In this document: piece by piece, positions 18,795 to 25,690 of the stretch
How the letters are laid out: each line of letters starts with the position of its first letter
Numbering within the stretch: the stretch's first letter is position 1
Assembly: GCF_008084905.1 (NCBI RefSeq)
Contig: NZ_VSFC01000019.1
Location: 70,012 to 134,011 of the forward strand
From: Xanthomarina maritima
GTDB taxonomy: Bacteria > Bacteroidota > Bacteroidia > Flavobacteriales > Flavobacteriaceae
Direction of reading: 5' to 3'
DNA length: 64,000 nucleotides
Program-made: the position numbers and the translations under genes
Notes under the pieces: generated by a model
What the model was told of the DNA's origin: nothing
Database searches by the model: none
What the model saw: the letters and a program-made list of their open reading frames with translations, nothing else

Positions 18795-18854
18795 ATCATT
18801 CAGAACGAAGTGAAGAATCTCATAAGAGATGCTTCGACAAGCTCAGCATGACAG
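18795..18854. repeat. Dispersed palindrome-ended repeat, copy 1, between trpF and trpB
   Basis: The unit runs from ATCATTCAGAACGAAGTGAA to GCTTCGACAAGCTCAGCATG plus ACAGGT. It matches copy 2 at 21301-21361 over most of its length; only the middle differs clearly. ATTC/ATGAC-like ends give it inverted-repeat character. On the minus strand its first bases encode the last three residues (LSC) and the TGA stop of trpF. Confidence 0.8.
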
Positions 18855-19463
18855 GTTATTTTTAAACTCTTTTAACAATTCTATATTTTTTAATCCAGCT
18901 TCTAATTCAAATTTGCTGTTTACATCAATAGCGTAACAATATTTTGAAGCATCACTCTTAAAAAATGATTTTAAATTTTCTGTTTCTTCGATTCCAATTC
19001 CTCCACTTAAAAAATAAGGTTTGGTTGAAGGATATTTTTTTAGAACATCCCAATTAAATGTATAACCATTACCTCCTGAAAGTTTTCCTTTGGTGTCGAA
19101 TAAAAAGAAATCACAAACTTCTTCATATGGGTTTAAAACAGAAAAGTCAAACACATCTTTTATTGAAAATACTTTAATAATTTTAACTTCTGACAATTTT
19201 AATATTCTACATAATTCAGGAGATTCATGACCATGTAATTGAATAACTGACAACTTGTGTTTTTCTATTTGTCGTGAAATAAACTCCACTTTTTCATCTA
19301 CAAAAACACCAATTTTTTCTATGGTATCTGAAATTTCAGGTATTGTTTCTTCAAAATATCTTGCAGATGGTTCATGAAAAATAAAACCAAGAAAATCTGG
19401 TTGCAGTTGTGCAACTTCAGAGATATTATCTTGGTATTTCATCCCACAGATTTTTAATTTCAT
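18843..19463 (-). CDS. trpF: Phosphoribosylanthranilate isomerase
   Basis: Converts phosphoribosylanthranilate to the carboxyphenylamino-deoxyribulose phosphate. The 206-residue TIM barrel starts MKLKICGMKYQDNISEV with the catalytic Cys in KICGM. The catalytic Asp is in FFLFDTKGKLSGGNGYTFNW and the phosphate site is YFLSGGIG. The start overlaps the trpC stop by 4 bases (ATGA). The last residues and the stop are provided by the dispersed repeat, so the C-terminus was probably altered by repeat insertion. Confidence 0.95.
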   Translation of the reverse strand: MKLKICGMKYQDNISEVAQLQPDFLGFIFHEPSARYFEETIPEISDTIEKIGVFVDEKVEFISRQIEKHKLSVIQLHGHESPELCRILKLSEVKIIKVFSIKDVFDFSVLNPYEEVCDFFLFDTKGKLSGGNGYTFNWDVLKKYPSTKPYFLSGGIGIEETENLKSFFKSDASKYCYAIDVNSKFELEAGLKNIELLKEFKNNLSC

Positions 19464-20245
19464 TTTTCTAAAGCTTTAATAAATTCTTCTGCATTTTTTC
19501 CTGCATCATCAGTTTTCATAAAATTTTCTCCAATTAAAAAGCCTTTGTAACCATAAGGTTGTAATTCTTTTATGGCTTCAATAGAGCTAATACCACTTTC
19601 AGAGACTTTTACAAAATGGTTTGGAATTAGTTCACTTAATGTTTTACTGTTTTCCAGACTCACATCAAATGTTTTTAAGTTTCTATTATTAATACCCAAC
19701 ATATCTAAACTTGGCATGATGGATTTATGTAATTCTTCTTCATTATGAACTTCTAAAAGCACTTCTAAATTAAAACTCTTAGCTAATTGAGAGAATCTCT
19801 TGATTTCATCCCTAGTTAGAATGGCTGCAATTAATAAGATTACATCGGCTCCATAAGCTTTAGCTTCCATTATTTGATATTCATCAATAATAAATTCTTT
19901 TCGAAGTAATGGTAAGTTACAACTTGCACGAGCTGTTAATAAATCGTCCAGAGAACCTCCAAAATATTTAGCATCTGTAAGAACAGATATGCCACAAACT
20001 CCAGCTTTTTGATATCCTTTGGCAACATCAAACACATTTAAGTTTTGATTGATAACCAATTTAGATGGTGAACGACGTTTATGTTCTGCTATAATTCCAG
20101 TCGTACTATTTTTAAGTTTGTTTGATAATGAATAAGTTTCTCTGTTAAATAATACAGATTGTTCTAATTGAGTTATTGGAATAAGTTGTTTTCGAAGGTT
20201 AACTTCAATGCGTTTATCGGCTACTATTTGATCTAGAATATTCAT
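19460..20245 (-). CDS. trpC: Indole-3-glycerol phosphate synthase
   Basis: Closes the indole ring from the TrpF product. The 261-residue TIM barrel has the conserved N-terminal helix (ILDQIVADKRIEV), AEHKRRSPSK with catalytic Glu and Lys, LLRKEFIIDEYQIMEAKAYG with catalytic Lys, LLEVHNEEEL, GINNRNLKTF, and the phosphate-binding SESGISS and GFLIGENFM. The start overlaps the trpD stop by 1 base and the stop overlaps trpF by 4 bases, which indicates translational coupling. Confidence 0.97.
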   Translation of the reverse strand: MNILDQIVADKRIEVNLRKQLIPITQLEQSVLFNRETYSLSNKLKNSTTGIIAEHKRRSPSKLVINQNLNVFDVAKGYQKAGVCGISVLTDAKYFGGSLDDLLTARASCNLPLLRKEFIIDEYQIMEAKAYGADVILLIAAILTRDEIKRFSQLAKSFNLEVLLEVHNEEELHKSIMPSLDMLGINNRNLKTFDVSLENSKTLSELIPNHFVKVSESGISSIEAIKELQPYGYKGFLIGENFMKTDDAGKNAEEFIKALEK

Positions 20246-21240
20246 TAGTTACTGCTTAGTTTTACTAGTGTTTTAAAACTGTTTAGAGCTTTACCTCTTA
20301 ATAGTGATTCTTTTGCGAGTTCAAAACTATTTTCGATAGGTATATCTGTAACTGTAGTAATTGCCATAGCTGCATTGGCACAAACCACATTGTTTTGGGC
20401 TTCAGTACCTTGTCCTTTTAAAATATGTGTAAATATTTTGGCAGATGTAGCAACAGAATTACCTCCATGTATGTTGTCTTGGTTTAAAGTTTCAACACCA
20501 AAATCTTCAGGACTAATCATATATTCTGAAGTGTTTCTAATAATTTTTGTTGGTCCAGTTAGCGAAATTTCATCATAACCATCAAGCGCATGAAGAATGG
20601 TGTAATTTTTATCTGTTTTTTGATATAAGTAACCATACATGCGTAATAATTCTAAATTAAACACACCAACCATTTGATGTTTAGGAAACGAAGGGTTTAC
20701 CATTGGACCTAACATATTAAAAAATGTTTTAACACCTAATTCTCTACGTATTGGAGCTACATTTTTCATGGCTGGATGAAATAAAGGAGCATGTAATACA
20801 CAGATGCCTGCTTTATCTAAACTTCGCTTTAAAAAATCTGTATCCGAAGTGAATTTAATTCCTAAATGTTCCAAAACATTAGATGAGCCACAAGTAGAAG
20901 ATACTCCGTAATTTCCATGTTTTGCAACCTTTACTCCAGCTCCAGCAGTAACAAAAGATGCAAGCGTAGAAATATTAAATGTGTCTTTTCCATCACCTCC
21001 TGTTCCACATAAATCTATGGCATTATAATCCTTTAAATCAATAGGAATGCATAGTTCTAATAGTGCATCTCTAAATCCGAAAAGTTCTTCTATGGTTATG
21101 CTTCGCATCATAAAAACAGTTAGAAAAGACGCTATTTGGTTTTGGTTGTAATCACCATTAGAGATATTTACAAGAACCTGTTTAGCTTCTTCACTTGAAA
21201 TGTTTTCTTGATTTATTAATCTATTTAGTATGTTTTTCAT
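20245..21240 (-). CDS. trpD: Anthranilate phosphoribosyltransferase
   Basis: Transfers phosphoribosyl from PRPP to anthranilate. The 331 residues show the PRPP-binding motif LCGTGGDGKDTFNIST, VAKHGNYGVSSTCGSSNVLE, and the anthranilate/metal region around MKNVAPIRRELGVKTFFNMLGP. DEISLTGPT near residue 220 carries the second metal site. It is separated from trpG by 123 bases that contain two kinds of dispersed repeat. Confidence 0.97.
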   Translation of the reverse strand: MKNILNRLINQENISSEEAKQVLVNISNGDYNQNQIASFLTVFMMRSITIEELFGFRDALLELCIPIDLKDYNAIDLCGTGGDGKDTFNISTLASFVTAGAGVKVAKHGNYGVSSTCGSSNVLEHLGIKFTSDTDFLKRSLDKAGICVLHAPLFHPAMKNVAPIRRELGVKTFFNMLGPMVNPSFPKHQMVGVFNLELLRMYGYLYQKTDKNYTILHALDGYDEISLTGPTKIIRNTSEYMISPEDFGVETLNQDNIHGGNSVATSAKIFTHILKGQGTEAQNNVVCANAAMAITTVTDIPIENSFELAKESLLRGKALNSFKTLVKLSSN

Positions 21241-21247
21241 ATTTATT

Positions 21248-21265
21248 TCTCACGAAAGTGGGAAT
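21248..21265. repeat. Short hairpin repeat upstream of trpD
   Basis: TCTCACGAAAGTGGGAAT contains CAC-GAAA-GTG and resembles a short element I recall as common between genes in Flavobacteriaceae. It lies just upstream of trpD and next to repeat copy 2. The family assignment is from memory. Confidence 0.35.
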
Positions 21266-21300
21266 CTTATTAATTTAACTCTATAATTTGTCGGGTTTTT

Positions 21301-21361
21301 GTCATTCAGAATAGTGTGAAGAATCTTGCAAAAAGATGCTTCGACAAGCTCAGCATGACAA
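21301..21361. repeat. Dispersed palindrome-ended repeat, copy 2, between trpG and trpD
   Basis: The unit starts GTCATTCAGAATAGTGTGAA and ends GCTTCGACAAGCTCAGCATG plus ACA. It has the same orientation as copy 1 and ends 2 bases before the trpG stop codon. The complementary GTCAT and ATGAC ends make it a potential stem-loop in the trp mRNA. Confidence 0.8.
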
Positions 21362-21363
21362 GT

Positions 21364-21930
21364 TTAATTTTCAACCCAATTCTTTAGTATTTGTTTTCCA
21401 TTTGGTGTTAACACAGATTCTGGATGAAACTGAACACCTCTTACATCAAATACTCTATGGCGTAAAGACATAATTTGTCCGTTATCATCAAATGATGTAG
21501 GTTCTAATGCATCTGGTAAATTGGTGTCTACAACCCAAGAATGGTAACGTCCAACTTCAAAAGTCTTATCTAATCCTTTAAATAAGTTTTCATCATCTAC
21601 ACAAGTAGTGACTTTTGTAGCTACACCATGAAAAACAGTATCTAAATTAATTATAGTGCCACCGAAAACTTCACCAATGGCTTGTTGCCCTAAGCAAACA
21701 CCTAAAATGCTTTTTGTTGGTGCATACTTTGCTATTATTGGTTTAAGCAAACCAGCCTCATCAGGTATTCCTGGTCCTGGTGATAATACTATTTTATCAA
21801 ATACTTCAACATCATCTATATGCAATTGATCGTTTCTTTTAACTGTAACTTTACAACCTAAATCTTCTAGGTAATGAACCAGATTGTAAGTAAAACTGTC
21901 GTAATTATCAATAACTAATACGTTTTTCAT
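21364..21930 (-). CDS. trpG: Anthranilate synthase component II (glutamine amidotransferase)
   Basis: A class I glutamine amidotransferase that supplies ammonia to TrpE. The 188 residues show NYDSFTYNLVHYLEDLG, SPGPGIPDEAG, the nucleophile elbow GVCLGQQAIGE with catalytic Cys, and the catalytic His/Glu pair in VQFHPESVLTPNGKQIL. The trpE stop lies 2 bases upstream, so both subunits are made together. The same subunit can also serve aminodeoxychorismate synthase in some bacteria. Confidence 0.95.
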   Translation of the reverse strand: MKNVLVIDNYDSFTYNLVHYLEDLGCKVTVKRNDQLHIDDVEVFDKIVLSPGPGIPDEAGLLKPIIAKYAPTKSILGVCLGQQAIGEVFGGTIINLDTVFHGVATKVTTCVDDENLFKGLDKTFEVGRYHSWVVDTNLPDALEPTSFDDNGQIMSLRHRVFDVRGVQFHPESVLTPNGKQILKNWVEN

Positions 21931-21932
21931 AA

Positions 21933-23336
21933 TTATATATTTTCTGCTAATTCTAAAGCTTTTGTTAATGCACCAAGTTTATTGTAAACTTCTTGTAACT
22001 CATGTTCTGGATTTGATTTAGATACTATTCCAGCTCCAGCTTGCCAGTGTAATTGATGGTTCTTGCTTAAAAAAGTTCTTATCATAATAGCATGATTGAA
22101 GTTGCCTTCAAAATCCATAAAACCTATAGCACCACCATAAAAATCACGACTCGTTTTTTCATATTTCTCAATTAATTGCATGGCTTTATGTTTTGGTGCT
22201 CCACTTAATGTTCCTGCAGGAAAAGTATCTGCGACTACTTGCATGGTAGTTGTTTCTTTATGTTTGTTGCCTGTTACTTTACTAACTAAATGAATGACAT
22301 GAGAAAAGAATTGTACCTCTCTGTATTTTTCTACAACTACATGGCTTCCATGTCTGCTTAAATCGTTTCTTGCTAAATCTACTAGCATTACATGTTCTGC
22401 GTTTTCCTTGTCGTCTATGGCTAATTGTTTAGCAAGTTCAGCATCTTTTTCATCATTTCCAGTACGTTTAAAAGTTCCTGCAATTGGGTGAATTTCAGCC
22501 TTTCCTTTGTTTATAACTAATTGTGCTTCTGGTGAGCTTCCAAAAATTTTAAAGTCGCCATAATCGAAATAGAATAGGTAAGGAGATGGGTTGATACTGC
22601 GTAAGGCTCTATACACATTAAACTCATCGCCTTTAAATTGTTGAGAGAATTTTTTAGAAAGAACTAGTTGAAATACATCACCACGAGCACAATGTTTTTT
22701 AGCTAAATCTACTTGAGTTTTATATTCCTCATCAGAAAGATTTGAAGTTGTTTTTCCTTTCGTTGAATAATTAAAAGCTGAATAGTTTTTTGATTTAATA
22801 AGCTGAAGAATGTCATCTATATTATTTTCAGCATCAAAGCAATGTGCAAAAATATAAGCTTCATTTTTAAAGTGATTAATTGCAATGATGTTTTGATAAA
22901 CAGCATAATAAATATCTGGGATGTTTAAATGATCTTCTTTTTTAGAAATCTCAATGTCTTCAAAATAACGTACAGCATCGTAAGCTATATAACCAAAAAC
23001 ACCATTATTTATAAATTTAAAACTGTCATCTGATTGTACTTTAAAACGTTTTGTGAACTTATGAATCACATCTGTAACACTTGTATTTTTCTTTATTTTG
23101 TTTTTAAATATGGTACCATCTGGAAAAGTTTGAGTTATCACTTCATTTTTAACTTTTATTGAAGCAATTGGGTTACAGCAGATATAAGAAAAACTATTGT
23201 CATTTGCATGATAATCACTACTTTCAAGTAAAATGCTATTTGGAAATTTATCGCGTACTTTTAGATAAATACTTACTGGTGTGATAGTATCGGCTAGAAT
23301 TTTTTTATGGTGAGTGTATAAACTGAATATTTTCAT
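21933..23336 (-). CDS. trpE: Anthranilate synthase component I
   Basis: Converts chorismate and ammonia to anthranilate, the first committed step of tryptophan synthesis. The 467 residues contain LLESSDYHANDNSFSYI (the LLES feedback-inhibition segment), IHPIAGTFKRTG, the chorismate-binding HVMLVDLARNDLSRHG, VADTFPAGTLSGAPK and YGGAIGFMDFEGN. The LLES segment suggests inhibition by tryptophan. It is the first structural gene after the attenuator. Confidence 0.96.
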   Translation of the reverse strand: MKIFSLYTHHKKILADTITPVSIYLKVRDKFPNSILLESSDYHANDNSFSYICCNPIASIKVKNEVITQTFPDGTIFKNKIKKNTSVTDVIHKFTKRFKVQSDDSFKFINNGVFGYIAYDAVRYFEDIEISKKEDHLNIPDIYYAVYQNIIAINHFKNEAYIFAHCFDAENNIDDILQLIKSKNYSAFNYSTKGKTTSNLSDEEYKTQVDLAKKHCARGDVFQLVLSKKFSQQFKGDEFNVYRALRSINPSPYLFYFDYGDFKIFGSSPEAQLVINKGKAEIHPIAGTFKRTGNDEKDAELAKQLAIDDKENAEHVMLVDLARNDLSRHGSHVVVEKYREVQFFSHVIHLVSKVTGNKHKETTTMQVVADTFPAGTLSGAPKHKAMQLIEKYEKTSRDFYGGAIGFMDFEGNFNHAIMIRTFLSKNHQLHWQAGAGIVSKSNPEHELQEVYNKLGALTKALELAENI

Positions 23337-23344
23337 AAATTAAT

Positions 23345-23379
23345 TAATAAAAAAAGGCTTGTCGTGAATGACAAGCCTT
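23345..23379 (-). terminator. trp attenuator: intrinsic terminator in the trpE leader
   Basis: On the minus strand AAGGCTTGTC, a 6-base loop and GACAAGCCTT (stem arms 23370-23379 and 23354-23363) form a perfect 10-bp stem directly followed by a U-rich run. It lies between the leader peptide and the trpE start at 23336, so it would end transcription before the operon. Confidence 0.92.
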
Positions 23380-23419
23380 GATATTTTAGTTTTAAATATA
23401 CTATAGCGATTGTTCACGA
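23362..23419 (-). promoter_or_regulatory. Predicted trp antiterminator pairing
   Basis: In the minus-strand RNA the segment UCGUGAACAA (23410-23419, overlapping the leader stop codon) can pair with UUGUCAUUCACGA (23362-23374): seven continuous pairs, a 3-base bulge and three more. The second arm covers the terminator's 5' arm end, its loop and the first bases of its 3' arm, so the two structures exclude each other. A ribosome stalled at the Trp codons leaves the first arm free; a ribosome at the stop codon covers it. Confidence 0.75.
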
Positions 23420-23470
23420 ATTAGAGTTTCGAGAATTCCACCACCAAGTATGATTTAAAATTGAGTTCAT
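23414..23470 (-). CDS. trpL: trp operon leader peptide with three consecutive Trp codons
   Basis: ATG at 23468-23470 and TGA at 23414-23416 encode the 18-residue peptide MNSILNHTWWWNSRNSNS. Three TGG codons in a row at positions 9-11, in a 19-codon ORF placed between a perfect promoter and a terminator hairpin upstream of trpE, are the signature of a tryptophan-sensing leader peptide. The ORF is too short for ordinary gene callers. Its stop codon lies in the arm of the predicted antiterminator. Confidence 0.92.
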   Translation of the reverse strand: MNSILNHTWWWNSRNSNS

Positions 23471-23483
23471 TTTTTTTATTTTT

Positions 23484-23514
23484 CAAATATATAATGATTT
23501 GTTTATTAAGCAAA
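23484..23514 (-). promoter_or_regulatory. trp operon promoter (-33 TTTG, 19-base spacer, -7 TATATTTG)
   Basis: On the minus strand TTTG (23511-23514) is followed after exactly 19 bases by TATATTTG (23484-23491), matching the Bacteroidetes consensus in both boxes. The predicted start of transcription, about 6-7 bases downstream, leaves only a very short untranslated region before the trpL ATG at 23470. Confidence 0.8.
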
Positions 23515-23526
23515 ATAATTATTAAA

Positions 23527-23555
23527 AAAAACTACCATATTTAATGGTAGTTTTT
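23527..23555. terminator. Orphan hairpin with terminator shape between the trp promoter and the TlpA-like gene
   Basis: ACTACCAT (23531-23538), a 5-base loop and ATGGTAGT (23544-23551) are flanked by A and T runs, so the hairpin could terminate in both directions. No annotated gene ends here on either strand. The 185 bases between it and the gene at 23741 are AT-rich without an evident ORF. Confidence 0.6.
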
Positions 23556-23740
23556 AAGATTACTAAAAGTAAAATAAAATTAGTTAGCTATTAATCGAAT
23601 CTTTTTTAGTAACCTAAATATTGTATAACAAAAAAAGACTTGTATGTAAAAGTATTTAAAATATATAAAATATGACCTATATATGTAATTATTTGTTAAA
23701 GATTATATAAAAATAATTAGTATTAATTAAATTTATTGAC

Positions 23741-24274
23741 ATGAAATATAGGTTTTGTATTTGCTTAAGCTTGATTTTGCTTTTTAATTGTAATCAAACA
23801 GTTAAAAATGATAGGAGTTTGACATTAATTGAAAAGAATGATACTCAAGAAAAAATAGAATTAAATATTGTTGATTTTAATTCATTTGAACCTTATCTTA
23901 AGAGACAAGATAATCAAGTTTATATCATTAACTTTTGGGCAACTTGGTGTGCACCATGTGTTAAAGAATTACCAGCTTTTGAAAAAATAAATAGCGAGTT
24001 TAGTAATAAGAATATTAAAGTAATTTTAGTGAGTTTAGATTTTCCGAAACAATACGAGAGCAAATTAATACCCTTTATAAAAGAAAATAAATTACAATCT
24101 GAAATTATTGTTTTAAATGATACTGACTCTAATACATGGATTCCTAAAGTTAGTGAAGAATGGTCTGGAGCTATTCCTTCAACATTAATTTATTCTAATA
24201 CTGAAAGGAAGTTTTATGAAAAATCATTTAATTACAACGAATTAAAAATAGAAGTTCAACAATTTTTAAAATAA
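23741..24274 (+). CDS. TlpA-like thiol-disulfide oxidoreductase, lipoprotein
   Basis: A 177-residue envelope thioredoxin-fold protein. The N-terminus has a hydrophobic signal with a lipobox-like LLFNCNQ. The redox motif is WCAPC in NFWATWCAPCVKELPAFEKI, and the cis-Pro loop is SGAIPSTLIY. It probably reduces or isomerises disulfides in exported proteins or in cytochrome c maturation. The next thioredoxin-fold gene starts 5 bases downstream, so they form one operon. Confidence 0.9.
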   Translation: MKYRFCICLSLILLFNCNQTVKNDRSLTLIEKNDTQEKIELNIVDFNSFEPYLKRQDNQVYIINFWATWCAPCVKELPAFEKINSEFSNKNIKVILVSLDFPKQYESKLIPFIKENKLQSEIIVLNDTDSNTWIPKVSEEWSGAIPSTLIYSNTERKFYEKSFNYNELKIEVQQFLK

Positions 24275-24279
24275 ATATT

Positions 24280-24888
24280 ATGAAATTATTAAAAGTAGGA
24301 ATTGTGCTGTTAGCTATTTTAGCTTTTTCAGCATTTACAAGTTTAGATAATTCTGGTTATAAAGTAGGAGATATAGCTTCAGATTTTAATTTAGAGAATG
24401 TAAATGGAGAGATGGTGTCTTTAACAAATTATTCAGAAGCAAAGGGCTTTATTGTTATTTTTACATGTAATACCTGTCCTTACGCTATAGCTTATGAAGA
24501 TAGAATTATTGCATTAAATAACAAGTATGAGTCTAAAGGATTTCCTGTAATAGCCATTATGCCTAATAGTACAACTGCAAGTCCAGGAGATAATATGGAG
24601 GCCATGAAAGCAAGAGCCAAAGCAAAAGGGTTTAATTTTCCATACCTAATAGATAAAGATCAAAAAGTATATCCTGAATATGGAGCTTCAAGAACTCCAC
24701 ATGTATATGTATTACAGAAAACTAAAAAAGGAAATCAAGTAAAGTATATTGGAGCTATAGATGATAATTATCAACATCCAGAATCAGTAAATCAAAAATA
24801 TGTTGAAAATGCTGTAGATGCTCTGTTGGAAGGAAAACCTATTAAAGAAGAACATACTAGAGCTATTGGTTGTACTATAAAAGTTTAA
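24280..24888 (+). CDS. Exported thioredoxin-fold protein of the peroxiredoxin-like (AhpC/TSA) group
   Basis: A 202-residue protein with an N-terminal signal (KLLKVGIVLLAILAFSAFTS). It follows the Redoxin layout: GDIASDFNLENVNGEMVSL, then IVIFTCNTCPYAIAYEDRI with a CxxC pair (CNTC), AIMPNSTTASPGDNMEAM, and the cis-Pro segment GASRTPHVYVLQ. The CNTCPYA motif is typical of small redoxin proteins in Bacteroidetes whose partner is unknown. It is co-transcribed with the TlpA-like gene and followed by a terminator. Confidence 0.85.
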   Translation: MKLLKVGIVLLAILAFSAFTSLDNSGYKVGDIASDFNLENVNGEMVSLTNYSEAKGFIVIFTCNTCPYAIAYEDRIIALNNKYESKGFPVIAIMPNSTTASPGDNMEAMKARAKAKGFNFPYLIDKDQKVYPEYGASRTPHVYVLQKTKKGNQVKYIGAIDDNYQHPESVNQKYVENAVDALLEGKPIKEEHTRAIGCTIKV

Positions 24889-24898
24889 TAACTAAAAT

Positions 24899-24925
24899 AA
24901 CCGTAGTTAAGGCTTCGGTTTTTTT
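24899..24925 (+). terminator. Rho-independent terminator after the thioredoxin pair
   Basis: AACCG-T-AG pairs with CT-T-CGGTT (24899-24906 with 24913-24920) around a 6-base loop with one mismatch; a T run follows. Confidence 0.7.
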
Positions 24926-24927
24926 AT

Positions 24928-24935
24928 TAATTTTG
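24928..24935 (+). promoter_or_regulatory. Candidate -7 element of the rhodanese pair
   Basis: TAATTTTG matches TAnnTTTG and lies directly after the terminator and 25 bases before the start of the first rhodanese gene. Confidence 0.45.
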
Positions 24936-24960
24936 CAAGAATAATTATAATAAGAAATTA

Positions 24961-25275
24961 ATGGCAGATTTAACTCAAGAGCAATGGCAAGAACAATTAT
25001 CTAACGATGGGCATGCTTGTATATTAGATGTAAGAACTGAAGACGAGTTAGAAGAAGGGTTTATACCAAATTCGAAACATATTGATATATATCTAGGTCA
25101 AGAATTTATTAATCAAGTAGAAGCTTTAGATAAAAGTAAGAATTATTATGTGTATTGTCGTTCAGGAGGAAGAAGTGCACAGGCTTGTGCTATAATGAAT
25201 CAGCTAGGGTATTCTAATACATACAATTTATTAGGTGGTTTTAGCGAATGGCAAGGTGAGGTGTCTAACAATTAA
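24961..25275 (+). CDS. Single-domain rhodanese-like protein, cytoplasmic
   Basis: A 104-residue rhodanese fold without a signal peptide. ILDVRTEDELEEGFIPNSKH is the conserved start of the domain, and the active-site loop is YCRSGGRSAQA with catalytic Cys. It probably handles sulfane sulfur or persulfide transfer. A second rhodanese gene starts 11 bases downstream. Confidence 0.92.
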   Translation: MADLTQEQWQEQLSNDGHACILDVRTEDELEEGFIPNSKHIDIYLGQEFINQVEALDKSKNYYVYCRSGGRSAQACAIMNQLGYSNTYNLLGGFSEWQGEVSNN

Positions 25276-25286
25276 GATAAAAAATT

Positions 25287-25685
25287 ATGAAACGTATTTT
25301 ATCAGTATTAGGTTTACTTTTTTTAATAATGATTATGAATTGTAAAAATTCTGAAAACACTAATATGCAATTAGTAACTCCAGAGGAAATGGAATCTATA
25401 ATAGAAATGGAAGGTGTTCAATTAATTGATGTTAGAACTCCTGAAGAATTTGCTGAAGGTTTTATTAAAGGAGCTCAAAATATTGATTTTTATTCTGATA
25501 CTTTTGACCAAGATATTCTAAAACTTGATAAAACAAAACCTGTAGTTTTATATTGTAAATCTGGTGGAAGAAGTGCTAATTGTGCAGAAAAACTTATAGA
25601 AGCTGGATTTGTTAAAGTATACGATTTAGATGGAGGTATTACCCAATGGCAACATAGTGGGTTTAAATTAATTTCATTAGAATAA
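25287..25685 (+). CDS. Rhodanese-like lipoprotein
   Basis: A 132-residue protein. The signal MKRILSVLGLLFLIMIMNC ends in a lipobox Cys, so it is predicted to be anchored in the envelope. The rhodanese domain shows LIDVRTPEEFAEGFIKGAQN and the active-site loop YCKSGGRSANCAEKL with catalytic Cys. It is the envelope counterpart of the cytoplasmic rhodanese before it, and the pair probably arose by duplication plus gain of a signal. Confidence 0.92.
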   Translation: MKRILSVLGLLFLIMIMNCKNSENTNMQLVTPEEMESIIEMEGVQLIDVRTPEEFAEGFIKGAQNIDFYSDTFDQDILKLDKTKPVVLYCKSGGRSANCAEKLIEAGFVKVYDLDGGITQWQHSGFKLISLE

Positions 25686-25690
25686 AATAT

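Noticed and set aside
23741-25685. Cytochrome c maturation or arsenate resistance operon
   Set aside because: No haem lyase, CcdA, ArsC or metal regulator is present; only the thioredoxin and rhodanese folds are supported.
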